DNA of 64,000 nt from Apoda limacodes (lineage: Eukaryota > Arthropoda > Insecta > Lepidoptera > Limacodidae). Where the stretch lies: assembly GCA_946406115.1 (NCBI GenBank), contig OX291558.1, forward strand, positions 22,064,205 to 22,128,204, given 5' to 3'. Each line of letters opens with the position of its first letter. Within the stretch, counting starts at the first letter, position 1. Positions 36,480 through 48,700 of the stretch are shown in pieces. The notes below the pieces were generated by a model. It saw only the letters and a program-made list of their open reading frames with translations, ran no database searches and was not told where the DNA came from. Both the position numbers and the translations under genes were made by a program.

Positions 36480-39300
36480 CTTTTTATATTAGGTATTCAT
36501 TGTCATTTTTAAAGTACATGTTTATTTTAATTTGAAATCATGTTTGTAATTTTTTTTCTTTATTGAAGGTTATTTGGTATTCTAACTATTGTATCTAGTA
36601 GTGTATTTATAAAGAAATAAGAACATTTTAAGTGAAATTGACAATTGTATCAGTACTACTAATTCTCAGTTCTTATCATTAAAAAGGTATGTATGCGGAA
36701 AAAGGATACCTACACCACATGCAGAAATCCTTCGTTTGTTAGCTGTTGTTGTGGAGGTTTTTGGCAAGGATGAGTAATTTATATAGAAAATATTTTTATT
36801 AGTATTTATTGGTAAAAAAGTAACACTCTAAAACCTGTATAAATATTAAAACCTCACTCTTATTCCGTGAAACGTAATATTGTGATCTTATTTTTAAACA
36901 GAACGACAGTAAAACTGACAGATGAATCTTTTCTCTGGCAAAAAATATTTCAATTGTGACAACGATTGTGTCCGAGTGGACAATGGAAAGAAAATATGTC
37001 AGCACGGAAAATTGAAAATTATTTATCCACTTTTAATGCTATTATTCTCAGCTGTGTTTTCATTCTGATTTTGCTTTTATTTTTTTCACGCTTGTGTGTG
37101 TCCTAATTCGGTTCATTTAAATAAATAGTTCGAATTCTAATCTAGAAATTCTACTAATTTTGTAAACTAGCTATTTCCGCCAAGGACTTAAGTTCGTAGT
37201 TGTTCCAGCCAGAAGACGTCTACGGCTGAACGTAGAACTCTCCCATTTGTAGTAGGAAGCCGTCCATGAACCTTTCTTCCTCTTCGGTTCCACGTGGCCT
37301 GTCCATTGCCCCTTCAGCTTGCTAACTGTTTGTTAGTTATGTCGGTATGAGGGGTTAAGTCGGTGAGTTTGGTTGTTTGGCAAATTTTCTGGTTTTGGAT
37401 TTTATCGCGCACAGCAATACCAAGCATTATATTATATAGTATGGCTTAATAAATACATATATAAAAATATAAGCTAATACTATGCCGAATTTCAAATCCA
37501 TTTTGGGCAGAGCTCTACGTCATAAATCGAACTTTTGTTGAAAATTATCATATTTCTAGCTTTAGTAGTCTTACCTTGGCGTGAATGAGTCTGTCAAAAC
37601 ATATTCTTCTTACGGTTTTGGATTACAATAAAATACACGTGAAATTAAGAATTATTGCTTTATATCATAAGGATGAATACTTGTGAATAATGTATGGTGA
37701 ATAAATGGGATCACGTTGAAGATAAATCGATTCGTCCCGTACCTAATAAGGGATTAACGTCTTGATGGGACGAGCTCGAGCGATCGCGGCTCGAATCATG
37801 ATGAGCTACTCGTATTAAATCATGTATCTTTTTTGGTTTAGACAGAATATTTTTTACTAGTAAAAATTGCCTCCCTTTTAAAAGAAAGTAGGCTTGGGCC
37901 ATGGTCGACTGTGATTCTTAATGCGAAGTGACGGAAATTTGTGGAGCTTGTGGGTTGTCTTATTGTGACTTTACTGTCAGAATTTTGATTTTAAATTAAT
38001 TCTAACCACTGCAACTGCACTGCTGTGACGACGGCCAGTACGGAAGGTTTAACTTGTCCTTTGAAGCACTGAGGGATTAAAAAAAATGTGCTAGTAGATG
38101 GTCACCAATAACTGACAATTTCCGATGCTGCTTAACTTAACGCGTAATGAGCCAGAGATTGTAATTACCAATACTAACGCGTGTCATAAGCCCACATTTA
38201 TGTAAAGTAAAAAAAGCATGTGTGTTTTATATACAAGCCCCATTATAAAAAGAGGTGCAATAAAAGCTACTTTAAAAGCAAGTGTGTTGAAAAAAATATA
38301 AATTCATAACATGAAATAACCGAATACCTGTAATTTTCTCGATAGTCAAAAAATAAAGTCAAAATATACTTTATTTTTTAAGGAAGCTCAATTGTTTCTT
38401 TAGTTAGATATGGGTTAATTACAGCAGCAGTTTTAGTAAGTATTTAACCTACATCATTACGTTAAGGTATGATTTGGGAAAACCAATAAATTCTTTAATT
38501 TAAAACACCTTGTCCCACATGGCACGTAAGCATATCTCATAAAAAAATGATATATATTACTTCATATTTTGAAAGAAAACGTATTCTTATATCGAATCCA
38601 AGTCACGAATATTCACGTAGGAGCTCGCGGGGGAAATCACAGCATCTCGTTTATAACGCAAAGAAGGAATATTTGTAAAGTAAATGATATTATACAAACA
38701 CCTTTAACAACGCGAATGTTGACTTAGTTTGTACTTTTTATGATAAACCTTTTGTAACATACTAAGAAGATTGTAAATACATCTTAATTTAAGTTATACG
38801 TTGCACACCAAATAATAGTTAGCATGTTGTACATCGACGTGCTTTACTTGACTGAAGATTAGCTTTATAAATTACTTATATTCTTTAGTATTGGCATTGT
38901 ATTTGAGTGTCACTTGTAAGTGCCAAAGATAGTTGGGTTGGACCGCTCCCACCGTACCCTTATTACATCAATGAAATGAACTAAATCCCTATTGCTAAAA
39001 TACGAAACAATAATTAAACATATTAGTCTACTATGACATTTTATGTATATGGCGAAGGATATAGAGTAGTATAAGGATAGTGAGTAATTGTAAAGAATTA
39101 TATCTTGAATATCAAGTCTCTTCAATTTAGGATCACCGTCCACCGGCTCAATCCTGATCATAGGGCAACAGGGCCGCATCAGGATACCTTGTTGTTTTAT
39201 GATCCTGACATACTTTTTATAGTTTAGCAGGAATTAGCAAAGCCGATGTATAATTATTTCCTAGGTCTTTGATTTTACCACTTATAACTTTAAAGCTGGT
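36480..39300. other. no gene recognised
   Basis: Apart from the possible RTE fragment at 37190-37345 there is no recognisable coding or repeat. The short frames at 36799-37005, 37711-37902 and 38910-39179 have no family signature. Confidence 0.4.
37190..37345 (-). mobile_element. possible RTE-type LINE fragment
   Basis: The plus-strand text GTAGGAAGCCGTCCATGAAC, ...CACGTGGCCTGTCCATTGCC and CCTTCAGCTTGCTAACTG resembles the antisense of KLKGQWTGHV...GSWTASYYKW, the same C-terminal area as 39560-39905. It is short and degenerate. Confidence 0.35.
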
Positions 39301-39309
39301 AATTAGATA

Positions 39310-39510
39310 CATAAAGGAAAAAGGTAAAAGATGCACGATTTCAACGGCATTTGATGTTTTGAAGTAGCCTATGTCCTTCCCTGGGACTCAAATATCCGTA
39401 TGCCAAATTTTATTGTAATCTGTGTAGTGGCTTAAGCGTAAAGAGGGAACAGACAGACCGACAGAAAGCCAGACAGAGTTGTTTTCGCATTTATAATATT
39501 TATGTGGATA
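39310..39510 (-). repeat. reversed copy of the repeat at 1-219
   Basis: AGCCTATGTCCTTCCCTGGG, CCAAATTTTATTGTAATCTG, AAGCGTAAAGAGGGAACAGA and CAGACCGACAGAAAGCCAGA are the reverse complement of the words at 5-130, with about 20-25% divergence. Confidence 0.55.
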
Positions 39511-39559
39511 TATAAAGCAACATTAGTACTACATCAGAAGCAGTGTTGCGGGATTAAAG

Positions 39560-39905
39560 TGGTTGGTTAAAGCCTTTTTTAATGAACGCCACTAAACTCG
39601 GACCTCTGCCTTTCTCATCCATCCACTTCCAGCCTGCCTTTTCGCCACTTTAAGAATCCTCTGCTCCAACGGCCATCGGTTCTATGACCAATATGCCCTG
39701 CCCATTGTCACTTCAGCTTCCTTATTCTGTGGGCTATGTCCGTAACTTTTGCGGTAGTTCTTCGTCGGATCTCTTCATTTCCAATCATAATAACCTTCAA
39801 AGAAACTCCGAGCCCTTTCCATAGCCCGATGAACGATTTTTAGCTTTTGGATCAGGTCAACTTTCAGTGTCCACGTTTCCGCAATACATGTCATGTCAAG
39901 AAAAA
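39560..39905 (-). mobile_element. RTE-type LINE C-terminal remnant
   Basis: The minus strand in shifting frames reads MTCIAETWTLKVDLIQKLKI, HRAMERARSFFEGYYDWK, and IAKLK-like then GRAYWS..NRWPLEQRILKW. This pattern (AETWTLT...RAMERAMLG...WAGHIARR.D.RW) is the C-terminus of RTE-clade reverse transcriptases. There are many frameshifts. Confidence 0.65.
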
Positions 39906-39929
39906 CTAATTTTATTTAATATAAACCTC

Positions 39930-39975
39930 TTTTTTTAGATAACACGAAGGTGGCAAACAAGCTTACGGTGTCACC
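39930..39975 (-). mobile_element. LINE 3' tip only
   Basis: TTTTTTTAGATAACACGAAG followed by GTGGCAAACAAGCTTACGG is a minimal copy of the LINE 3' UTR tail. Confidence 0.45.
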
Positions 39976-40119
39976 TCTAGTTTTCGCTAATTTTCGATTT
40001 ATTTTTATAATGGAACATATAATTTACCAGAAATTTCATAACAATATTGCATAAAACAAAACCTAGAGCTGTTATTAGCAAATTTTAAATACAAATAATA
40101 TATATTATTTGAGTTATTA

Positions 40120-40262
40120 ATATTAAATGTTTTTCGCCCACACTACGTTCAAATTTTACGTTGTATCCAGAATAAGTCGGTCTTTATGCGCCCTTTTAAG
40201 TAAGAATCCCACGTGGATAACCAAATTTAGGGCGGGGGGAGCCGCTGGCAAAAACTAGTATA
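40120..40262 (+). repeat. repeat tail ending CTAGTA
   Basis: CACGTGGATAACCAAATTTA, GGGCGGGGGGAGCCGCTGGC and AAAAACTAGTA resemble the degenerate 3' end of the family at 1-219 (gcgggcaaaactagt). Confidence 0.35.
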
Positions 40263-40927
40263 CCATGGTTTTATCGTTATTAAAATGTTCGCGTTTTTAA
40301 TAACTTTTGACTACCTGTGTCATAACGGCTGAACGTTACCCAAGGCTGTGAAATCGAATGGCAACAGGGCTTTTATTCACGAACGAACGATCCAGCTAAT
40401 TGGGATCAAATTGCCTTTGCATAGTAGACTTGGTCGTGGCAGGCGATTACCATGAAACTTTTAGTGCTTTTGCTGAGTTTTATTTTTAAAATTGGTGGAA
40501 ATTCTATTTACTGGATGATTAAACAATATCTAGATCTCATGCTGTGTATTTTAAAAATATTTTGATTGGTAATGAATCAAAGTTATAAACTTGTTATGCT
40601 TCTAATAAAAATAAAAAATCGGACATATGCGTGTTTTACACCCAATAAGTTTGGTTAGGGAATTATTGCAATCAACTAAATAAACTTATAAAACGATTAT
40701 ATTCAAACCAATTTTTGTTAGTAGTGTTTATAAAGTCCTATCATTGCAATTTTTTTAAGAATTTTATAGGTTTCTAAGTTAGAGGGTGGGCGTAATTTTT
40801 TCAACTTACAAATCCTAAAAAATAACTTGAAAAATATAAGCAATAAGGAACTGTTATTTTAAACCTCAGTTTCCATTTTGTAGCACTATTCGACAATGCC
40901 CTGTACAATTGTACATGTAAAAAAAAC

Positions 40928-41255
40928 ATTTTGAGGGTTCCGTACCTCGAAAGGAAAAAAACCAACGCAATCGAAAGATACAGCCGTTTATGCCGCTACT
41001 TTCCGCAAATTTTCGAAACTCGCAAGGGAATTTAAGCACACAGGGTACTTACCGTGAACTCAGAATCTTGAAATTCGGTACGAAGCAACGTCTTATAGCA
41101 CAGATAAAGGAAAAATTGCAAAAACCGTAAATTTTTAATTACATCATATAAGTAGTAAAAAATATTTTTAATAATATACAACAACAAATAATAAGTTTGC
41201 ACGGAACCCTCGGTGCGCGAACCAGAATGGCACTTGGCCGGTTTTTTTTTTATCC
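40928..41255 (-). repeat. second copy of the ggccaagtgc repeat family
   Basis: On the minus strand it starts AAAACCGGCCAAGTGCCATT, then TGGTTCGCGCACCGAGGGTT and CCGTGC. It ends with GAGGTACGGAACCCTC. The interior differs from the copy at 6708-7000, so this may be a subfamily. Confidence 0.65.
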
Positions 41256-41499
41256 ATCACTTTAATATGTATATATTTTAAAGGCTATGTGATTAATGAG
41301 GGCATTATTTACAACGTCCGGTTGGTATGGATAATGACATGCCCAATCGGGCCATGTAATTAACAATCATTAAAGCTTCATAATTTATCACATTATCTGG
41401 TCACTATGAATAATGCTACGTGATTGTTGTGCTATTTGATAATTAAGGTACATTTGACAGGCCGCGGGGAGGAACAAACATATGACACACTCTAACCAA

Positions 41500-41614
41500 T
41501 AAGAGCCCGTTTAAATGGGACACAGATCCAGATCCAATATCCGCAGAGGAATTGGTTTTAACCGCCCCAAATGTGGAGAACTTCTTGGAGAACTCAGAAA
41601 CTGGCTTTAAGTAA
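41500..41614 (+). other. unassigned short open frame
   Basis: The stretch reads FKWDTDPDPISAEELVLTAP then NVENFLENSETGFK stop. It is acidic and protein-like but too short to assign. It could be a decayed transposon or exon fragment. Confidence 0.2.
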
Positions 41615-42620
41615 TTTCAAACAATCTAATCTAATAATATGATTTATGTATCCTGTGGCTTAAATATGTAACACCGTAAGACTTTGCGTTACACGTGTTA
41701 ATCGAGCTTGCAGCAATGGAAAAAATGTACCTACTTGCTACTGTTATTGTCATAACAGGCTCGAACCTGTATAAATTGGGAAACACACATGGTATTCTGA
41801 ATCAGTTCTACAGTATGAAGAATTCTTAGAAATTCTTGATTCTATCAAAAAAAAAAAAATTGGACTCATATATTTCTAATATGCCATTAAAGTGACAATT
41901 GTTTAAATAAAAATAAAGAATAAATAAATGGGTTACTCCTTAATTCATTTTATATTTTTAAATCATAAGTCTGAATTATGATAAAATAGAAATCATTTTA
42001 AATTTTTATTTTGATAGTTCAACCCTTTTACGTATAATTTATTTTATAATTAATTATCGTCACAGCATCATTATCCCAAACAAAAGAACGTTGATATTAA
42101 ATAGTGTTAAATATAGTTAAATGAGGGTATATGTGCGATAAAATTGAGTAGGTGCCTTTCCGTACACACAAGAAAAAAAAATATAAACTCAAAAAAAAAA
42201 AAAAAAAATTGCTCAGTATTTTGTTTGTAAATCTCAATTTATTTACATGAGTTTTAAATTCTTAGTGTTCAGTTAGAATTCAACTTAAATTATTGCACTT
42301 TTAAAAAGTTAAAATAATATAGGTAGTTTAAAATCCTTTTCATTTTACTTGATTAAAGTTTACTAATTATTTTTATATTCGTACAAAGCTCGAACAATAA
42401 TGTTAAATACTTTAAACTTAAAAAATACCTTAAATATTTAAAAAGTAAATATAAATAAAACTTATTCACATTGAAGGATTAGTATATTATAACATGTTCT
42501 TTGGTTGTTTTATAATGCTTGTAACAGATAATTTGCAGCAATCATAACAACTAGATATTTATTGTCTATTTACATTCCTAATTTAAATTAGCGATTAAAA
42601 CATAAAAAAAATAAACATTT

Positions 42621-42706
42621 CTACTCTGGCAATTCCCAGTTAAGTTCGTCGTCGTATTTCTCATCTTCTTTAAGTTTTTCAAAGACAGGTAAGCTTGATA
42701 TGTAAC
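42621..42706 (-). CDS. Rh50: Rh channel exon H (C-terminus and stop)
   Basis: This 86-bp exon encodes [20 protein letters not shown] followed by ELNWELPE and TAG. Rh proteins end the same way: a short cytosolic acidic tail with a YWE(I/L)PE-like terminus. The acceptor is attttag|gttaca. A possible poly(A) signal AATAAA lies 58-63 bases downstream, at 42558-42563 on the minus strand. Confidence 0.9.
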
Positions 42707-45700
42707 CTAAAAATACAATATATAAATTTAAACGACGTGTGAGTAAGAATGCTGAGAAAAATGCAATGTAACGAAAATAGGAACGATTGAATTTGGATTT
42801 GATATTACAGTTGAATTCCGCACACACATATATATATATAGTACCTATATATGCAGACACAGTACAGCTTTCAATATTAAACAATGTTTATTTATCTTTC
42901 TATAAATGAAATATATTCAATCGACCTATTCTTATAATAATATATATTTGCGTATCTCGGAAACGGCTATAACAATTTAAATGAAATTTTGTATTAAGAT
43001 AGGGTTTTTGTTGTTTATGTTTACCTATACCTGTGATTGCATTTTTTATAAAAACGCGATTTTTTCTAAAAACGCTATTTGAAAAAAACACGATTTTTCT
43101 CCCTACCTACTATACCTACCTAATAGGGAGTTAGAATGGAAAACAAAATAAAAATAAAAAAAAATTGGAAAGGCAAAAATTCTTCATTCAACTTAAAGAA
43201 TATGATTGAGCATAACTATTACAACATTAGGGAATATTTTGATGACAAACTGTAGAAAATGTAATATTATTACTGAAATATTATTAAAAATACTGACATT
43301 TCATATCATAATCAGACCTAGAATAATAATTTATTTTATAACTTAGAGATAGGTATATATAAGAATAATAAAATGTGACATTTTTTAATCTTAATATTGA
43401 CATACTTGTATTATTAAATTCTTAATTTTTTCTTTAATCAAAAATTTAATTTAAAACCTACTGTAGGTACTAAAATTTTTATAAAATAAGAGGTAGTCAA
43501 CAAGTAACAAAGCAATCATTTTATATAGTTATTAAAGATTTAATTAAATAAATTATGAATCTACTGCATGCCTGTGTCAGGTAAATTGTATGTAATATAA
43601 TTAACATTATATAATTATGTACTACAATTTGTAAATAAGTAAATAAATAAATACCTGTAACATATCCAGAAACTATAGATATCGCCAATGTAACGACAAG
43701 AGCAATGAATTGATACAATGCTTGATCCGCTTCTGTTCTGCCGGAACCGTCCTGGGTGACCATAATATCATGTAACATATTGATTTTAATTGACTGAAAT
43801 ATGATAAGCCAACGCCAGGTATACTCTATTTAGAAATATTTGTACTGTTACTGGACTATAGCGGTTTGTGAAAAGAAGGTGTCTGCCACTTTAAGCTATG
43901 GGTGTGTATCCAGCCACTTTAACTCCTAACCCCTTCTAGGGATAACAACCATGCAGATATATAAAGGTCCATATACACTAACTTTGCCCTCGCACGCACG
44001 TTGCTTAGTTTCGTATATCTTTTCTGAAGGATAAACCATAAAATTTCAGGAAAAACATCAGCAGTAACTAACGTTTAACCGACTTCAGAAGAAGAGGGGT
44101 AATCAGTTCCATCCGTTTGAACGTAACATTGTAGGAATTTACAATATTGGTATATGATGGTAAAAGAAGGTTACTGAACAGGTGTGTCATATTTCATAAT
44201 TGTATATATGTATGTAGTGTTTGTCAACATATTTAGTAACTAGAAATCAGATTGTCATAATTCATTTTCATTAAATTAGGTGTCATTGAAGTCATGGAAA
44301 AATGCAACTTTTATTAAAATCGATTCATTATTTTTTACGATGTAGACGTTAAGTGTATACCAATCACTAGAAAAATACATGTCTAGTTTAATGGCCCAAT
44401 TCCAAACCACTTATTACAAACTTATTGTAAGTAAATTGTGTAAGCGATTAATTTAATGATTATGAGATTTGTTTTATTGTTTTTTTAAACTGCTGAGGTG
44501 GCAAACAAACATACAGCCCACCTGATGTTAAGCGGTCATCGTAGCCCATGAACGCTTGCAAAGCCAAGGGCATTACTCTCGGATTGCCGACCCTTTAGAA
44601 CTCTAATCACTTCCTACTTAAAGAACCCCATACCTACCGTTTAATTTTTAAAAAGAAAACAAAGATCACCATACTAACTGGTGTAACCGGTGTGAAGTTA
44701 GCGGCCTAAGTTAGCGGCCTTTTATAATCCGACCAAATTGAAAAGTATGGGATTTTAATGAAATAATTTACTGAATTAAACGGATATAACAATAAATAGA
44801 CCAAAATAATGAGAAACCGGTAAAAATTAAACAAATATATATATAATTTAAATAATAAAAAATTAAAGTAAAAGAAAATTTCACAATGTGATACTTATCG
44901 GCATAAAAGGTCATCATAAAAATGCGGTAACACTTAGTGACGCATATCAAATTGAGCCTCTTTAAACCAGATACCATATCAAATTTTCAAATTACACCTA
45001 TCTCGGGGTTAACTGTGAGAAAAATGGTTAGCGGCCTAAAAATTATTTTCTTTCAAAATTTCAAACACACCGTAAATCTGGTGGTTAAGGAAAAAGAAAA
45101 AAATCAAAGGCTGTTGAAACAAGCATTTTGTATTGTTCTTATTAATAAATATTGCTACATGTGTAAAACGTCTTCTATTTAAATAATAAAAAAATAAAAG
45201 TTGAAGAAGATTTCACAATGTGATACTTATCGGCCTAAAAGGTCATCATAAAAATGCGGTAACACTTAGTAACGTATGTCAAATTGAGCCTCGTTAAACC
45301 AGAAACCATATCAAGTTTTCAAATCACACCTATCTCGGGGTTAACTGTGAGAAAATTGGTTAGCGGCGTAAAAAATATTTTCTTTCAAAATTTCAAACAC
45401 ACCGTAAATCTGTTGGTTAAGGAAAAAGTAACAATCAAAGGCTGTTGGAACAAGCATTTTGTATTGTTCTTATTAATAAATATTGCCACATGTGAAATAC
45501 CTCTTCAATTTAAATAATAAAAAATTAAAAGTTGAAAATAATTTCACAATGTGATACTTATTGGCATAAAAAGTCATCATGAAAATGCGGTAACACTTAG
45601 TGACGCATATCAAATTGAGCCTCTTTAAACCAGAAAGCATATCAAGTTTTCAAATCACACCTATCTCGGGGTTAACTGTGAGAAAAATGGTTAGCGGCCT

Positions 45701-48700
45701 AAAAAATATTTTCTTTCAAAATTTCAAACACACCGTAAATCTGTTAGTTGAGGATAAAGTTACAATCAAATGCCGTTGAAACAAGCATTTTGTATTGTTC
45801 TTATTAATAAATATTGCTACATGTGTAATACGTCTTCTATTTAAATAATAAAAAAATAAAAGTTGAAGAAGATTTCACAATGTGATACTTATCGGCCTAA
45901 AAGGTCATCATAAAAATGCAGTAACACTTAGCAACGTATGTCAAATTGAGCCTCGTTAAACCAGAAAGCATATGAAGTTTTCAAATTACACCTATCTCGG
46001 GGTTAACTGTGAGAAAAATGGTTAGCGGCGTAAAAAATATTTTCTTTCAAAATTTCAAACACACCGTAAATCTGTTAGTTGAGGAAAAAGTAAAAATCAA
46101 AGGCTGTTGAAACAAGCATTTTGTATTGTTCTTATTAATAAATATTGCTACATGTGTAATACCTCTTCTATTTAAATAATAAAAAAATAAAAGTTGAAGA
46201 AAATTACGCAATGTGATACTTATTGGCATAAAAAGTCATCATGAAAATGCGGTAACACTTAGTGACGCATATCAAATTGAGCCTCTTTAAACCAGAAACC
46301 ATATCAAGTTTACAAATCACACCTATCTTGGGGTTAACTGTGAGAAAAATGGTTGGCGGCGTAAAAAATATTTTCTTTCAAAATTTGAAACACACCGTAA
46401 ATCTGTTGGTTAAGGAAAAAGTAACAATCAAAGGCTGTTGAAACAAGCGTTTTGTATTGTTCTTATTAATAAATATTGCTACATGTGTAATACCACTTCT
46501 ATTTAAATAATAAAAAAATAAAAGTTGAATAAAATTTCGCAATGTGATACTTATTGGCATAAAAAGTCATCATGACAATGCGGTAACACTTAGTGACGCA
46601 TATCAAATTGAGCCTCTTTAAACCAGAAAGCATATGAAGTTTTCAAATCACACCTATCTCGGGGTTAACTGTGAGAAAAATGGTTAGCGGCCTAAAAAAT
46701 ATATGCTTTCAAAATTTCAAACACACCGTAAATCTGTTAGTTGAGGAAAAAGTTATGTTGCTATTGAAACAAGCATTTGATGCTTCCTGGTTTAAAAAGG
46801 CTCAATTTGATATGCGTCACTAAGTGTTACCGCATTTTCATGATGACTTTGTATGCCAATAAGTATCACATTGTGAAATTTTATTCAACTTTTAATTTTT
46901 TATTATTTAAATTGAAGAGGTGTTACACATGTAGTAATATTTATTAATAAGTAAAATACAAAATGCTTGTTTCAACAGCCTTTTATTGTTACTTTTTCCT
47001 TAACCAACAGATTAACGGTGTGTTTTAAATTTTGAAAGAAAATAATTTTTAGGCCGCTAACCATTTTACTCTTAGTTAACCCCGAGATAGGTGTAATTTG
47101 AAAACTTCATATGCTTTCTGGCTTAACGAGGCTCAATTTTACATACGTCAGTAAGTGTTACCGCATTTTTATGATGACCTTTTAGGCCGATAAATATCAC
47201 ATTTTCAAATTTTCTTAAACATTTATTTTTTATTATTTAAATAGAAGAGGTATTACACATGTAGAAATATTTATTAATAAGAACAATACAAAATGCTTGT
47301 TTCAACAGCCTTTGATTGTTACTTTTTCCTTAACCAACAGATTTACGGTGTGTTTGAAATTTTGAAAGAAAATTATTTTTAGACCGCAAACCATTTTACT
47401 CACAGTTAACCCCGAGATAGGTGTGATTTGAAAACTTCATATGCTTTCTGGTTTAAAGAGGCTCAATTTGATATGCGTCACTAAGTGTTACCGCATTTTC
47501 TTGATGACTTTTTATGCTAATAAGTATCACATTGCGAAATTTTCTTAAACTTTTATTTTTTATTATTTACAGAGAAGAGGTATTACACATGTAGCAATAT
47601 TTGTTAATAAGAACAATACAAAATGCTTGTTTTAACGGCATTTGATTGTAACTTTTTCCTCAACCAACAGATTTACGGTGTGTTTGAAATTTTGAAAGAA
47701 AATATTTTTTACGCCGCTAACCATTTTTCTCACAGTTAACCCCGAGATAGGTTTGATTTGAAAACTTGATATGCTTTCTGGTTTAAAGAGGCTCAATTTG
47801 ATATGCGTCACTAAGTGTTACCGCATTTTCATGATGACTTTTTATGCCAATAAGTATCACATTGTGAAATTTTATTCAACTTTTAATTTTTTATTATTTA
47901 AATTGAAGAGGTGTTACACATGTAGTAATATTTATTAATAAGTAAAATACAAAATGCTTGTTTCAACAGCCTTTTATTGTTACTTTTTCCTTAACCAACA
48001 GATTTACGGTGTGTTTTAAATTTTGAAAGAAAATAATTTTTAGGCCGCTAACCATTTTACTCACAGTTTACCCCGAGATAGGTGTGATTTGAAAACTTCA
48101 TATGCTTTCTGGCTTAACGAGGCTCAATTTGACATACGTCAGTAAGTGTTACCGCATTTTTATGATGACCTTTTAGGCCGATAAATATCACATTTTCAAA
48201 TTGTCTTAAACTTTTATTTTTTATTATTTAAATAGAAGAGGTATTACACATGTAGCAATATTTATTAATAAGAACAATACAAAATGCTTGTTTCAACGGC
48301 ATTTGATTGTAACTTTTTCCTCAACTAGCAGATTTACGATGTGTTTGAAATTTTGAAAGAAAATATTTTTTACGCCGCTAACCATTTTTCTCAAAGTTAA
48401 CCCCGAGATAGGTGTGATTTGAAAACTTGATATGGTATCTGGTTTAATGAGGCTCAATTTGATATGCGTCACTTAGTATTACCGCATTTTTATGATGACT
48501 TTTTATGCAAATAAGTATCACATTGTGAAATTTTCTTCAACTTTTAATTTTTTATTATTTAAATTGAAGAGGTGTTACACATGTAGTAATATTTATTAAT
48601 AAGAACAAAACAAAATGCTTGTTTCAACAGCATTTGATTGTAACTTTTTCCTCAACTAACAGATTTACGGTGTGTTTAAAATTTTGAAAGAAAATATTTT

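Noticed and set aside
42621..42884. 87-codon frame read as a free-standing protein
   Set aside because: Only the last 86 bases are exon. The ATG-proximal part is intron upstream of a good acceptor at 42707-42708.
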